From Parapristionchus giblindavisi (Eukaryota > Nematoda > Chromadorea > Rhabditida > Diplogasteridae): a stretch of DNA of 64,000 nt. Location of the stretch: NCBI GenBank assembly GCA_943737045.1, contig CALSFV010000153.1, positions 27,262 to 91,261 on the forward strand, given 5' to 3'. The position numbers were made by a program, and so were the translations under genes. The notes under the pieces are model-generated. The model saw only the letters and a program-made list of their open reading frames with translations, was not told where the DNA came from and did not search any database. Below are positions 9,143 through 20,031 of the stretch, in pieces. Each line of letters opens with the position of its first letter. Position 1 is the first letter of the stretch.

Positions 9143-10916
9143 ATGTCGAATGTGTTCACAAGGGTTGGTGTATTTTGTTCGTGATTTTTTGTTATCTGAA
9201 AGACGTTGAATTAATGTCTCAACTTGTTCATAACTGACGTAGGGGTTCATCTTTCTTCGATTTCGAAGCAATATCGGACCCCTTATAAATCATTAGAATC
9301 ATATATTTTCGGAGCCCTCACAAATTACAACAGACTAGAAATAGATCAGATTCACAGATTTTTTGTATAATTGGTCATTTCGAAATATGTTGGGACGATT
9401 TAGGAAAAAAGAGCCTATTTAGTGGAGCCGATCCTCGCCTTATGAGTGTATGAAAATGTATGATTAGAATGCTTTCGATATAAGGCACGAAGACCGACTA
9501 TATGTGTACAAATACTGATGACATTACGATTGGATCCTCAAGACAATTGATTAATCGATCTACCGTATGATCAATAGGATTCGTTGCAGGATTCAGCGAA
9601 CGTGTCTGATATGGCTGAGGTCTGGGACGACACAGCGCTCATTCGCATGTACGAAGAGAGCATCTCGAGTGCCTATGTTAGTTATTGATTTATTGATTGA
9701 TTTAGTTGAATTATTGATTGATTTTATCGAATTATTGATTCAGAATTCGATCGGTGCACGGTCAGGAAAAGGTGCTGCTTCTGTCAAAAATGCTAAGGAA
9801 GCGAAGGGTGTTCAAGTTTGTCACATTAATTGATTATTGTGTTTTATTAAAATCTACCATCATTAAAGTAAAAACACTTTAGAAAATAAAAATACACAAT
9901 AAGACGAAAATCAACACTTTGTTTCGCCAATTTGTTCTTAAATTTGACGCAAGTGTTCGTTTTCTCTCGACAATGAAGGTGGTGGTTTAATTGTGATGCA
10001 TTTCTAACAAGTCATTATTATTTATTTATTTTTTACTCTTTGACACAATGAAGGCGGGGATATGTTTCAGTGGTCGATTGGTGATCGTTGCACCGCTCCC
10101 TACGAGGATCTACTGTATCCTGCGGTCATCCGTGTGAGTCGTTGCTCATTTATACCGTAATCTATTCGTTATCGATCGATATCAATCGATTTCAGCGAGT
10201 AGACACTGCAGCAGGCACGGCCGAGGTGTGCTTTGACTTCTACGAGAATGTCGAGAGCGTTGCCTTCGCTGACTTGTACCCGTTAGTGTATTGATTTTAT
10301 TTAGGAAAATTCTATTGATTGATTAACATCAGAAAATCAGAATATTTTTTTATATTTTGTTCGATTTCAGAGAGGAAGATTACGTCGAAGATGGAGAATC
10401 TGATAATACGATTGTCGCACCGCAGGTATTGATTGATTGGTTGATTATCGATTGATACCGTAATCGTATTTCCAATTTGATCATATTTCGTGTTAGGAGC
10501 CGATCGTAGCGTCGACGTCGCGGAAACGCGGCAATGGACGCGCGTCGAGGCGGAGCATGGGCGGAAGCGGAGGCGCGCCTTCTGATCATCCAGGGCTCCT
10601 GTAAGGAATCTAAGATATTGATTATTAATTCACAAGGGAACCACTTAACCATAATCCATTTTTCTCTAATTTTGATTTCTTGACGCGAATCTACATGGAA
10701 TAAGGTTTCCAAAAAGGTTATCGATAGTTGATATGAAAACATTGATCAGTTATCTCTAGTCTTTGGTCTTTGATCGTTGATCTTTGATCTTTGATGTTCT
10801 TTCAGATCCACAAACCAGCGGGTTACTGGGTGATTCAGTACGCGGTGTGGACTGCCTTCTATCTTTACATGATCCGTCAGATCAAAAAGGAGAATGATCC
10901 CGTGAAGGATCTATGA
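9143..10916 (+). pseudogene. smn-1: smn-1 exons 1-7 joined to tspo exon 5 (right palindrome arm)
   Basis: Mirror of the left-arm chimera. Exons: 9,143-9,163, 9,590-9,676, 9,744-9,815, 10,071-10,133, 10,196-10,281, 10,371-10,425, 10,497-10,600 (smn), then 10,806-10,916 (tspo exon 5, 36 codons plus stop). Donors and acceptors are canonical (GTTAGT, GTGAGT, TTTCAG, TTAG). The 7-nt deletion near 10,580 (GATCATCCAGGG instead of GATCACGGATCATTCCGGG) puts the smn-tspo junction out of frame. The tspo exon has changes (GYWVIQYAVWTAF) against the 19.9-kb copy (GYWMIPYAVWTGF). The 3' YG-box exon and the terminal exon are missing, so SMN self-association would be lost. Confidence 0.85.
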
Positions 10917-11449
10917 GGAGTGAATGATTAAGAGGCCTGTTCCCTAAGACTCGATCATACTGACCACCCCCCGGACGCGTGCGCTAGCAATGAGAGCTGG
11001 GGGTCCATACTTGGGTGTTAGGAGTGTCATCGGCCCTTATTACACAAAACAGCAGAAATTTCCTGTTTGTGCCCTCAGGCTATTAGAAAAATTAATTTAA
11101 GTGCAAAAACGTTTAAAAATCATAATTTCTCAAATTGTTGAGATAAATTCCAAATATCATTTGCGATGCGTCTAGGGTGCACAGACCTTGCTAATTCACT
11201 ATTAGCATCGTATGTGCGTAGATTCCTAAACCTCTTTTTTGGCTCAAAATTTTGGTTTTTTCGGACAAATCATCCCTTGTTGTAGTTTGCTCCAGAGTTT
11301 TTCGACCAGGTATTGTAGCCTAAGCAATTCTGCATCCATTTCACTTAAAATTGGGTTTTTCACGATAGACCCAGTTCTCGAATTTTTCGATCGAAGGTTC
11401 GTCATCGATGGTTTTCCCGAACAAATGCTGTATTTTCCAAACGATTGGT

Positions 11450-12439
11450 TAGAAGTCAAAGCACACCTCGGCTGTGCCTGCTACAGTGTCTACTCGCTGA
11501 AATCGATTGATATCGATCTTATTGATTGATTTTTTCATTTAATAAACATCTAGTTTACTTCATCTACTATTGGCTTGATATGAATGAATTGATTAAATAA
11601 ACATAGAGATACTAACTGTGGTCGAATCTATCGATAGCGAATAGATTACGGTATAAATGGGCAATTACTCACTCGGATGACCGCAGGATACAGTAGATCC
11701 TCGTAGGGAGCAGTGCAACGATCACCAATCGACCACTGAAAACATACTCATTACCCATATCACTGTCAAATCACAATTATTTCATTTTCAAGATCGTAGA
11801 TAAATTATTACTATTATACCCCCCCCCCCCGCCTTTATTGTGTCAAAGAACAAAAAAATAGTAAAGACTTGTTAGAAATGCATCACAATTAAACCTGTGT
11901 CAAATTTGCGAAAATATCGGCGAAACAAAATGTTGATCATCGCCTTTTTTATTTGAGTGATGACAGATTTTAATAAAACACAATAATCACTAAATGTGGC
12001 TAACATGAACACCCTTCGCTTCCTTAATTTTTTTCACCGGAGCAGCACCTCTTCCTGACCGTGCACCGATCGAATCCTGAATCAATAATTCGATAAAATC
12101 AATCAGTAATTCATCTTAATCAATCAAATCAATCAATAATTCATCTTAATCAATTAAATAAATCAATAAATCAATAACTAACATAGGCACTCGAGATGCT
12201 CTCTTCGTACATTCGAATGAGCGCTGTGTCGTCCCAGACCTCAGCCATATCAGACGCGTTCGCTGAATCCTGCAACGAATTCTATTCATCATACAGTAGA
12301 TCGACGGTAGATCTGAGAAATCGAAGAAAGATGAGGCAACGTCAGTTATGAACACGTTGAAACAACAAATCACCGTCTTTAAAATAAAATGAAGAAACCA
12401 CAAACAAAATGCACCCACCCTTGTGAAGACATTCGACAT
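11450..12439 (-). pseudogene. smn-1: smn-1 exons 1-5, truncated at the palindrome edge
   Basis: Third smn copy. Exons: 12,439-12,419 (MSNVFTR), 12,269-12,183 (DMAEVWDDTALIRMYEES), 12,076-12,005 (linker; last codon CAT instead of CAA/CAG), 11,735-11,673 (intact first Tudor exon), and 11,496 to about 11,450, where exon 5 breaks off after CFDF into the outer edge of the palindrome. Intron 4 carries extra sequence with a C10 tract at 11,821. The fragment is truncated and cannot encode a full Tudor domain. Confidence 0.85.
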
Positions 12440-13130
12440 CTTCGCTCTTTCTACAGTAATCTTCTGTTCAACTACAGTATCCTCAACTTCCACTACAGTA
12501 TCCCCTTCGGCTCCTACAGTATCCGAGTTCTGCGAACTTCCTTTCTGAAGCAGACCAACTAGAGTGGCAATAAACACTTTCGACTGAAATCGAATCAATC
12601 GATAACCACATCTGATGTACCGTATTCCATTCAAACTTGTTCCATATAAAGTACGGTAGTCGCAGTCTGCTAACGACATTTTGGCACAATGAACAATCAA
12701 TAAATGATGCTTTATTCAATACAAAAATAATAATAATAACTCATTGTACAAAAGCTTCCACCATTCACATCTCAAGCGGAAAGGAAGGGTTACGGTATCG
12801 TACCCTAGGAACTATACAAATCAATCGATACTCAATAGAGTTACAAAACGAAGTACGGAGGAGTGGCTTTCTAATTAAAGGTGAAAAAGAAGATACTGAG
12901 GTAAGAAGATGGATATCTTTTGGTTGGTTGTTAAAAATCAATATAAGAAAATGAAAATCTTAATTAGTACAAAAAGGGGGCGGAGTCGAGGGATGATGGC
13001 AATCGTGGTTGTTGAATCGGAAGCAGAGGAGGGCGAAACGAGATGAGTGAAACTGAAAAATATATGCAAATCAAGTGGTACACTGTCAATATATTATGAT
13101 CATCTCCATCTTAGATTCATCATTATCTTA
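12440..13130 (-). promoter_or_regulatory. Upstream region of smn copy 3
   Basis: Homologous to the smn side of the divergent intergenic region, including the TACTGTA heptamer block (third heptamer changed to TACAGTAATC on the plus strand) and the conserved ATTTGCATA tract near 13,065. It is followed by unrelated sequence, so no tspo gene is paired with this copy. Confidence 0.5.
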
Positions 13131-13284
13131 CATTCCAGGTAAACAAAAAAACAAGAACAACAAAAATAGGAACGAAAAAATCATTCTCTCATTATTGTCG
13201 TCCCCCATTTGCATCATTGCTAAATCTCGCTTGCTTATCGTCTCATTCCATAAGTTTATTCATTTTCACTGTCAGCTCTCACTA

Positions 13285-13726
13285 GGGAATGGTTTTTGTG
13301 ATGGTTCAAATTACGGTTAGTGACCTACATAACGATAATCAGTATGGTCGACTTAGTAAGAATCAACTTTCAAAAGTTGCGATTTATCGATTTTTTGAAC
13401 GAAACCCGTCGCATATCCGCCGCACGAAAGACAGCCAAAAAGATTTTTTGGACTTGATTTCCATTGAAACAGCAATTTTTTTGCTGGAACTACCATGCAG
13501 ACATAAAATGTTGTCGGGGGAATCTAACTCATGTTCAAAAAGTGAAAGAACACAAAAAATGCAACTTTTTGGCTGTCTTTCGTGCGGCGGATATGCGACT
13601 GGTTTCGTTCAAAAAATCGATAAATCGCAACTTTTGAATGTTGATTCTTACTAAGTCGACCATGCTGATTATCGCTATATACATAGGTCACTAACCATAA
13701 TTTCAACCATCACAAAAACCATTCCC
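13285..13726. mobile_element. Foldback MITE with TA target duplication
   Basis: 442-bp element with terminal inverted repeats of roughly 150 bp beginning GGGAATGGTTTTTGTGATGG. It is flanked by TA on both sides (13,283-13,284 and 13,727-13,728). The arms carry a few substitutions (for example CTACATAACG against CTATGTATA...). Long reading frames on both strands are a by-product of the palindrome. A Tc1/mariner-type non-autonomous element is the likely class. Confidence 0.75.
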
Positions 13727-13739
13727 TAGTCAATGTTTA

Positions 13740-14640
13740 TCGTTAAGTATAAGTAAATAAATAAACAATAATCACTTATATCTTTTCCAATCACTCGATC
13801 ACACTTATAAGGCGATACCTTCAGACACTATCATTCTCCTCTACCTGCCCGCACGTTTCATGTTCCATCATCAAGTCAAGAAACGATTTAGTATTCGCTC
13901 AACCAATATTCAGAGTCTTTACTCCTCCACCACTAGCTTATCAACAGTTCGACCAGCCCTCTAATTTATGGTGTGCGTTTTCGCAAATTCAAATAATATT
14001 GTAATTAAAAATTTAAAACAAAACGAAAGAAACTGAACAGAAAAGATATCCATCTTCTTACCTCAGTATCTTCTTTTTCACCTTTAATTAGAAAGCCACT
14101 CCTTCGTACTTCGTTTTGTAATTCTATTGAGTATCGATTGATTTGTATAGTTCCTAGGTTACGGTACCGTAACCCCTTCCTTTCCGCTTGAGATGTGAAT
14201 GGTGGAAGCTTTTGCACTGTCGCGGGAGAGATAGAGAAAGCGAAATTAAAATTAAATTTTAAAAAAAATTTTTAATTTAAATCGCATATCCAACACCCGC
14301 CATGCTCAAGTAACAGTTCAAGCACTAATCATCATCGAAACATTCTAAAGACGATCTGGTAACTGTCCCTCCCAAATCAATCAAATTCAAATTAATCCAA
14401 ATCTAGTGCACTTCCTACGAGAGCTTGTTGTGCAAAAGTGAGTCCATCGGTAGGTATTAAAGGCACACCCCAAACTAATCTCCACTCTAGCAACGCACTC
14501 TCGTAGACAAAGTTCAAAGATCAACCTCATCAGCACAACGATCAGCACGGTCTTATGCTGATTATTCAATCTATGCCCCGGAGCGAAATTGCATGGTTTG
14601 ATATCTCGACTTTGTTACCTATATTTCTTTTTTTGTCATT
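13740..14640. other. Mosaic of non-coding tspo/smn fragments
   Basis: No coding exon is seen. 13,850-13,960 matches the tspo 3' flank (inverted relative to about 20,390-20,450). 14,040-14,215 matches the smn upstream region in plus orientation. It switches abruptly at about 14,218 (CTGTCGCGGGAGAGA) into tspo intron 3-type sequence also found at 19,430, 30,630 and 32,050. A degraded hairpin repeat lies at 14,450-14,530. The switches are rearrangement junctions. Confidence 0.55.
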
Positions 14641-14867
14641 TGTAACATGATAAAGTAAATTAAAGAAGGGGATCCACGAGTTTTTTCGTGTCTAAACTGG
14701 CCAGGCAGAACTATAGATCACATCGACCTGTATCCCAGAACAATTTTATCTAAAACTATTAAAAAAACTTAATACCGTAATCCGAGCTCAAAGTTTGATA
14801 TTACACCAAGAAATCCTCAGGGAACGCGCGCAATTTCAAATATGAAAGACAAATGTATTGATAATTG

Positions 14868-14936
14868 CAAACGGGAATCGAACCCGCGTGGCGCGGTTAA
14901 AAGAGCCGACTACTAACAGCTGAGCTACACGCTCTA
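14868..14936 (-). other. tRNA-like sequence (probable SINE head or pseudo-tRNA)
   Basis: On the minus strand TAGCTCAGCTG resembles an internal A box and GGTTCGATTCC is a perfect B box. The T arm pairs (GCGGG/CCCGT). The putative acceptor strands (GAGCGTG and TTGCAAT) do not pair and the anticodon arm is poor, so this is not a convincing functional tRNA. A related fragment at 58,448-58,498 (GCGTAGCTCAGTTGTTAGTAG) suggests a dispersed tRNA-derived family. Confidence 0.55.
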
Positions 14937-15317
14937 TGCGCTCAATCTCTCAATTCTAATAGAGAATAGAGTGCCACTTCCCACCTCCCACGTTAGCCAT
15001 GACAATAGTTCACCATAAATCTCCTGGTCCGCCTTCTTTAAATCAATATACATGTACGAGAATCACAAGAATTTTTTATCCACAGAAAACCAACAGATAA
15101 AATGAACGAACCGAGGTCAGAGATTTTACAACAAATAAAGACTAATATTTTTTTTCAGAAAAAAGATCGATTCAAATCTTTTTATCAAACAACGTAGAAC
15201 AAACTGTCAAAATTTCGTCCATTTGAAATCAAATAAGGGCTTTATAACAATTAGTACTGGAATGATTGGACGAAATTGATGATGGGAAAGATGATGAACT
15301 TTGATCTTTGTTCCTGC
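14937..15317. other. smn 3' flank, no gene
   Basis: No reading frame of note. It matches the sequence downstream of the smn terminal exon seen at 29,850-30,110, 33,250-33,480 and 43,280-43,560 (AAAAGATCGATTCAAATC, CAACGTAGAACAAA), in minus orientation. A GATCTTTG repeat lies at its right end. Confidence 0.5.
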
Positions 15318-15858
15318 TTACTTGTGACCTCTGAGATCCTGCATCGCCTGAAAATCAATGCCAATGAATTTTGCACAATGCGAATACCAGTCCTACGATT
15401 CAGTGCCGCACTAAATCAACACCAATCTTTCTGACTCAATAACTGCATCTTGCTCGACAGTCAGCGGTGCTTGGTACTCTCATTAGCACTGGTGTGCCAC
15501 TAGCAACTGGTATGCTTCACCTGATAGTATCCAGTGTGGTAGCCGCTCATGTACCAGCTCATCAGCATTAAGTTTAGATGATACATTTTAATAAAACTCA
15601 ATAATCAATCAATGTGGCTAACCTGAACACCCTTAGCTTCCTTAGCATTTTTTGACCGCAGCAGCACCTCTTCCTGACCGTTCACCGATCGAATCCTGAA
15701 CCAATAAGTCGATAAAATCAATCAATAATTCATCTAAATCAATAACATCAATCAATAAATCAATAAATAACATAGGCACTCGAGATGCTCTGTTCGTACA
15801 TGCGAATGAGCGCTGTGTCGTCCCAGATCTCAGCCATATCAGACGCTTTCGCGGAATC
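15318..15858 (-). pseudogene. smn-1: smn-1 fragment: exons 2, 3, partial YG box, terminal exon
   Basis: Reading leftwards: exon 2 (15,858-15,772, MAEIWDDTALIRMYEQS) and exon 3 (15,695-15,623) with one extra T in a T-run, which shifts the frame. Intron 3 is then fused at about 15,570 to the middle of the YG-box exon (15,569-15,521, [16 protein letters not shown]). The terminal exon follows (15,347-15,318, AMQDLRGHK and TAA). The Tudor, acidic and basic exons are deleted. The order is collinear, so a simple internal deletion explains it. Confidence 0.85.
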
Positions 15859-16374
15859 CTGCAACGAATTCTATTGATCATACGGTAGATCGATTAATCA
15901 ATAATCGTGTAGTCTAATCGTAATGTCATCAGTATTTCTACACATATAGTCGGGTTTGGTGTCTCATATCTTAAGATTTTTTCCTCTATTTACTAGGAGT
16001 ACATCGAAGAAAGATGAGACAATATCAGTTATGAACAAGTAGAAACAGTAAATTTTAATTTAATTTAATTTAATTTATCATACATCAAAAAGATGCGACA
16101 ACATTTGAGAGAACAAGCAAATTAAATGAGAGCATTTGGGGGTAAAAAAAACGAGGGGGGGTACGGGGGGAGAGAAGGGGAAGTGTAGCTCATAAATGGA
16201 CTCTATTATGTATCAAAGATCAAACTGCGATCATTGATAGGTTAGGTTGGCAAGGCCTAGCGGGCAAATCAACGTCTTTCAGATGACAAACAAAATTGCA
16301 TCTTTCTCGACAAGTCAGCGATGTTTGATAATCTCACCAGCACTGGTATGCCACTAGCAACTGGTATACTTCAC
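15859..16374. other. Low-complexity sequence and smn intron remnants
   Basis: Intron 1-like smn sequence runs to about 16,060, followed by an ATTTA-rich run (16,060-16,080), an A/G-rich stretch with G runs (16,135-16,180), and sequence resembling the smn 3' flank before the YG exon. No gene is seen. Confidence 0.4.
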
Positions 16375-17090
16375 CTGATAGTATCCAGTGTGGTAGCCGC
16401 TCATGTACCAGCTCATCAGCATGCTCGACGAGGCGTCATCCTCACTCGGACGTGGTAGACCAGCGAATGAAGGAGGAGGGGGCGGGGCCAGTGAGGGAAT
16501 CTGAAAATGGAGATTATTGATTGATTCATAGATTATCGATTGATTCATAGATTATTGATTGATTCATTAATATTGATTCAAACTGTATGAAAGATATTCA
16601 CTAATATCCAATCGATTATTCAAAAGCACACCCCGAGCTAATTTGAAACTCTCCGCTATGGCAATACTCTCTCGTTTTCTATGTTTATGTTGCCATAGCG
16701 GAGAGTAAAATTATCTCGGGGAGTGCATTTAATGTCGCATATGCGTGAACATCATAATCTTTATCACATCTGCACATTGGTGCGGTGGGTCATGACAGGG
16801 GGTTCTTCATAGATTAATGGGTTACAATTCTTTCTTCTATTCATCGGTTCATCGATCGTGTATGCCTTGATGGTTTTTCAATATCTGCGTTTACTACGAA
16901 GTAGAATCCAGAAAATAATCCATTACAAATAGAAATGAACAACCCACGTAGCAGTAGATGCTTCGTCCGAAGTGGCTGCATGAAGACATCATATTGAACA
17001 CAATTAACACAATAAGAAACGAAGAAATAATCGATATCTAGTATTCCTTACAGGAGCCCGGAATGATCCATGATCAGAAGGCGCGCCTCA
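16375..17090 (-). pseudogene. smn-1: smn-1 fragment: complete YG-box exon and partial exon 7
   Basis: The YG-box exon (16,500-16,375, 42 codons) is complete: [19 protein letters not shown] then [13 protein letters not shown], the self-association motif. It is the only complete YG-box exon in the window that still has a canonical TTTTCAG acceptor. Upstream on the minus strand, intron 7 holds a palindromic hairpin (16,620-16,735). A 39-nt tail of exon 7 (17,090-17,052) then breaks into unrelated sequence. No terminal exon follows directly. Confidence 0.85.
16620..16738. repeat. Short palindromic hairpin MITE (TTAA type), intron 7
   Basis: About 115 bp, almost fully self-complementary. The left arm runs AAAGCACACCCCGAGC then AACTCTCCGCTATGGC; the right arm has GCCATAGCGGAGAGT and CTCGGGGAGTGC, ending ATTTAATG. 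Copies occupy the same intron position at 34,345 and 44,848, so insertion preceded smn duplication. Others lie at 14,450, 30,340, 32,285, 52,110 and 52,540. Confidence 0.7.
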
Positions 17091-17188
17091 TATAAGATGA
17101 ATAATAAGGGGCCAATACTAGAACCTTGAGGAACTCCTGATACAATAGGTGCAGGAGGAGAAAAGGTGTGTGAGTACAAGCAAGACCC

Positions 17189-17980
17189 ATATTAACCTCC
17201 AGACTAATTGATTAGACGACCGTTATGATGTCACGCGACCACCCGCGCCGCACTTCCCTCTATATTGCAGCGGAGTTACACACCTCTGGCGTCTCCAATG
17301 ACTCTGTTCCGACTGTCAAGAGATGCCTGAATGCTGCAGACCTTCGTGGCAGTCGAGTAGACATCAATACCCTGAATACCGAGTGAATGGATACAACTAC
17401 TTTTGCGCTGAGCGCACCCCAGATCATGGCCACATTTCCGCCTCGCTTAAAAGTCGATAATTGGTATTTTTATTGGTGCCGACTACCTTAAGATCTCCCC
17501 AAATACTTTATACCATCACCTTTGAACGATAGAATCTTACTCTCAAAGGTCCACAGCGCATTTTTCAAATATTGAGGAGTCCAGTGGAGGCGCTCCTTAC
17601 CAGATGTTACTCAAGTCTTCTTATTCTTCATAGAAACAAAGGGCTTGGAAGCTATCCGACAGCCACGAAGGTCAGCAGCATTCAGGCATCTCTTGACAGT
17701 CGGAACAGAGTCATTGGAGACGCCAGAGGTGTGTAACTCCGCTGCAATGTCGATGGAAGTGCGGCGCGGGTGGTCGCGTGACATCATAACGGTCGTCTAA
17801 TCAATTAGTCTGGAGGTTAATATGGGTCTTGCTTGTACCACAGAATAATAAACATTCCCAGAAATCGTATCGAGCTTCTGGAGCCTTGTTATAGTGGATA
17901 AAGAAGTGCTGAACTGCTTGGAGAGTTGGTTGTGATTCATCACCTGTGTACGACTCTGAATATGCCCCACCGCTGTCAGC
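17189..17980. mobile_element. Decayed, internally inverted Tc1-like element
   Basis: Two inverted copies (about 17,189-17,355 and 17,660-17,830) of the same transposase piece flank a shorter centre. The plus copy reads HPRRTSLYIAAELHTSG then VPTVKRCLNAADLRG, resembling the second helix-turn-helix (Tc3/Tc1 type). The minus copy extends further upstream (SKQFSTSLSTITRLQKL). No catalytic DDE block or terminal repeat is seen. This is a dead fragment duplicated head to head. Confidence 0.55.
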
Positions 17981-19650
17981 ATTAATTGATTGAAAGGTTT
18001 ATTTCACTAAATTTTAGTTAAAAATGATCGATGTTCTTAATTTTGTAGTGCTGAACTCTTCGTAACTTATTTCTGTTTAATTATTGCTGTTCATTTTTGC
18101 AACTGTGAATTGTTGATTTTAGTGATTTTTGATAAAGAGCTAATAAATTACCGGATTTCTGAAATTCTTGAAAAACCAAATCAGTATCGTTATTCTAATA
18201 CCTTGAGGATCATGTATTCCAAATTTCATCCCATTTCGATCAGCACAACAAAAGATATCGCGAACAAACACCAACGTGAAATCTTTTTGAGCGCTACTGT
18301 ATGTGGTTTCAAATGAACGAATTTTGGCATTTCGTTCTACGTTGTTTAATCAAAAATTCGAATCGAATAAATCTTTCCTTCAGTATATGTTTACAAATTT
18401 AAATTAGTCTTCTTTTTTGTAATCTCTCTGACTTCGGTTCGTTTATTTTCTTTGTTGGAGTTGTGAGGATAAAGATTCAATGTTTGTGATGTTTGTGGAT
18501 AAATATTGATTTAATTTACTTTATCATGTTACAAATGACAAGAAGAAGCGGACTACGGTAGTTTACCTGATGATTAAACTGCGGAGTACTGTAGTTTCAT
18601 TGGGTACGGTAGTCATTGTGATAAATGCATCTTGCTACTTTCGTTTCCTGCGATTTTTACTTTTCTTCTGTTTTACAATTATATCGAGATTGCATGGACA
18701 GTGCTGTTCCGTTGACAAATTGTGATTGATATAGAAATGAATAACTAATTGTGATTGATATAGAAATGAAATCTACGATGATCCCAACGATTGTGAGTCC
18801 CACACCGATTATTTGGATTACGGTAACTATTCCCATTACAGTACGTCGTCCGGTAGTGCCTGTAGTCGCCGTAACCAACAAGCCCATGTCCCACGGTTCG
18901 ATAAGACCGACAAAGTAAGGATACGGTAGTCGTGCTGATCTACCGTAACCTTTGAAGTCTACTGTCATTGTATTTCCTGTTCCATGCTCACGATCTCATT
19001 GTTGTTTGCTATTGCGTTCCTTCACAATTTAACTAATGGTTCTTCTTACTTATTAGAATAGTTAGAATATTTAATCTCACGTATATGATGCATGTTTGTA
19101 CATTGTGACCCCTTGGTCGATTATTGATTATCGATTGATTGTATCGTATTGTAATAAATGTGTGTGCGCATTGATGCGATGCATTGGACAAGTGCCATTA
19201 ACGACCTTTTATCGGGCTCGTAATGATTTCTACTACTCAATCAAAGCACTCCTAAGCCTTGGCCGGAAATGCGTTGTTGTTTTTGTAGTCCATCTGTAAA
19301 GTGGCAAATGACAGAATACCGTAACCTAACGGCACCGCCATCGCAAACGAACTTTTGTGACGGGCGCGACCTTGGGTTCCCTGAGATCGGCGGCGGCTAC
19401 GGGAGCTGGTTAAAATGTCTCTCACCGACTCTCCCGCGACATTCGCTCAGCAACCCACTCACAAATATGCATAATAGATTAACTCAATTTGCTCCGAATT
19501 TCATACCGTTGAGAAACAAACAAATGAATGTCCATATTGGTCCGCAAACACAATTATTAGCACAATCATACCTTATACCTTTTGGAATCATATTCGACGA
19601 TATCTCTCGATAATCAATCAATAATGTACTAATCATATTGACTATTGCAG
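17981..19650. other. smn 3' flank and tspo intron debris
   Basis: 18,290-18,540 matches the smn downstream region. 18,541-18,640 is debris of the tspo minisatellite. A minus-strand frame at 18,968-18,657 (YGRSARLPYPYFVGLIEPW...) is open for 103 codons, but I do not recognise it and it contains intron-like TACCGTAA motifs. 19,100-19,650 resembles tspo intron 3 as found at 30,600-30,860. No tspo exon 3 could be identified anywhere in this stretch. Confidence 0.45.
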
Positions 19651-20031
19651 CTCTCGCGTAACATGTGGCTCGTAAGCGCCACTGCAGTTGCTGCAGCTGT
19701 CGCCTTCTTCAAGGTACGGTAGATTATGATCCTGAATGGATTATTGTTTTATCGATTTATTGATTAATAATTGGAATTTATTGATTGAATTTGATTACGA
19801 TTAAGGCGTAATTTTTACTGATTGGGCTAGTTCACTATAGAAGTTGTCGATAATTGATATTAAAACATTGATCAGTTATCTCTAGTCTTTTATCTTTGAT
19901 CTTTGATCTTCTCCTTTCAGATCCACAAACCAGCGGGTTACTGGATGATTCCGTACGCGGTGTGGACTGGCTTCTATCTTTACATGATCCGTCAGATCAA
20001 AAAGGAGAATGATCCCGTGAAGGATCTATGA
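19651..20031 (+). pseudogene. tspo-1: tspo-1 exons 4 and 5 (3' half)
   Basis: Exon 4 (19,651-19,713) reads LSRNMWLVSATAVAAAVAFFK, helix 4 of the translocator protein, after TTGCAG and before GTACGG. Exon 5 (19,921-20,031) reads IHKPAGYWMIPYAVWTGFYL then YMIRQIKKENDPVKDL and TGA: helix 5 and the cytosolic tail, matching the family pattern (hydrophobic PY-WL-F then a basic end). Both exons are intact. The 5' half (exons 1-3) is not upstream; that region holds an smn 3' flank. This is a 3' gene fragment, unless exon 3 and the 5' exons lie in sequence I failed to recognise. Confidence 0.75.

Larger units (their letters stand above)
2736..11449. repeat. Giant inverted duplication, two 4.18-kb arms around a 351-bp spacer
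   Basis: Positions 2,736-6,918 are the reverse complement of 7,270-11,449. Paired coordinates sum to 14,188 over most of the length and to 14,185 outside one 3-bp difference (GAG at about 3,387-3,389, next to the tspo exon 5 acceptor, present only in the left arm). All reading frames compared between the arms are identical. The spacer 6,919-7,269 is an inverted copy of 2,330-2,680, so the right arm runs further into the original sequence than the left. Each arm carries a smn-tspo chimera, a tspo exon 1 piece and a truncated mariner. This asymmetric layout suits a foldback (template-switch) inverted duplication. An assembly artefact cannot be excluded. Confidence 0.9.

Noticed and set aside
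14868..14936. A functional tRNA gene
   Set aside because: The B box and T stem are good, but the acceptor strands and anticodon stem do not pair. A tRNA-derived repeat is more likely.
18657..18968. 103-codon minus frame as a membrane protein gene
   Set aside because: Contains intron-type TACCGTAA/TACGGTA motifs, starts and ends without gene signals, and lies in tspo intron debris. Kept only as unassigned.
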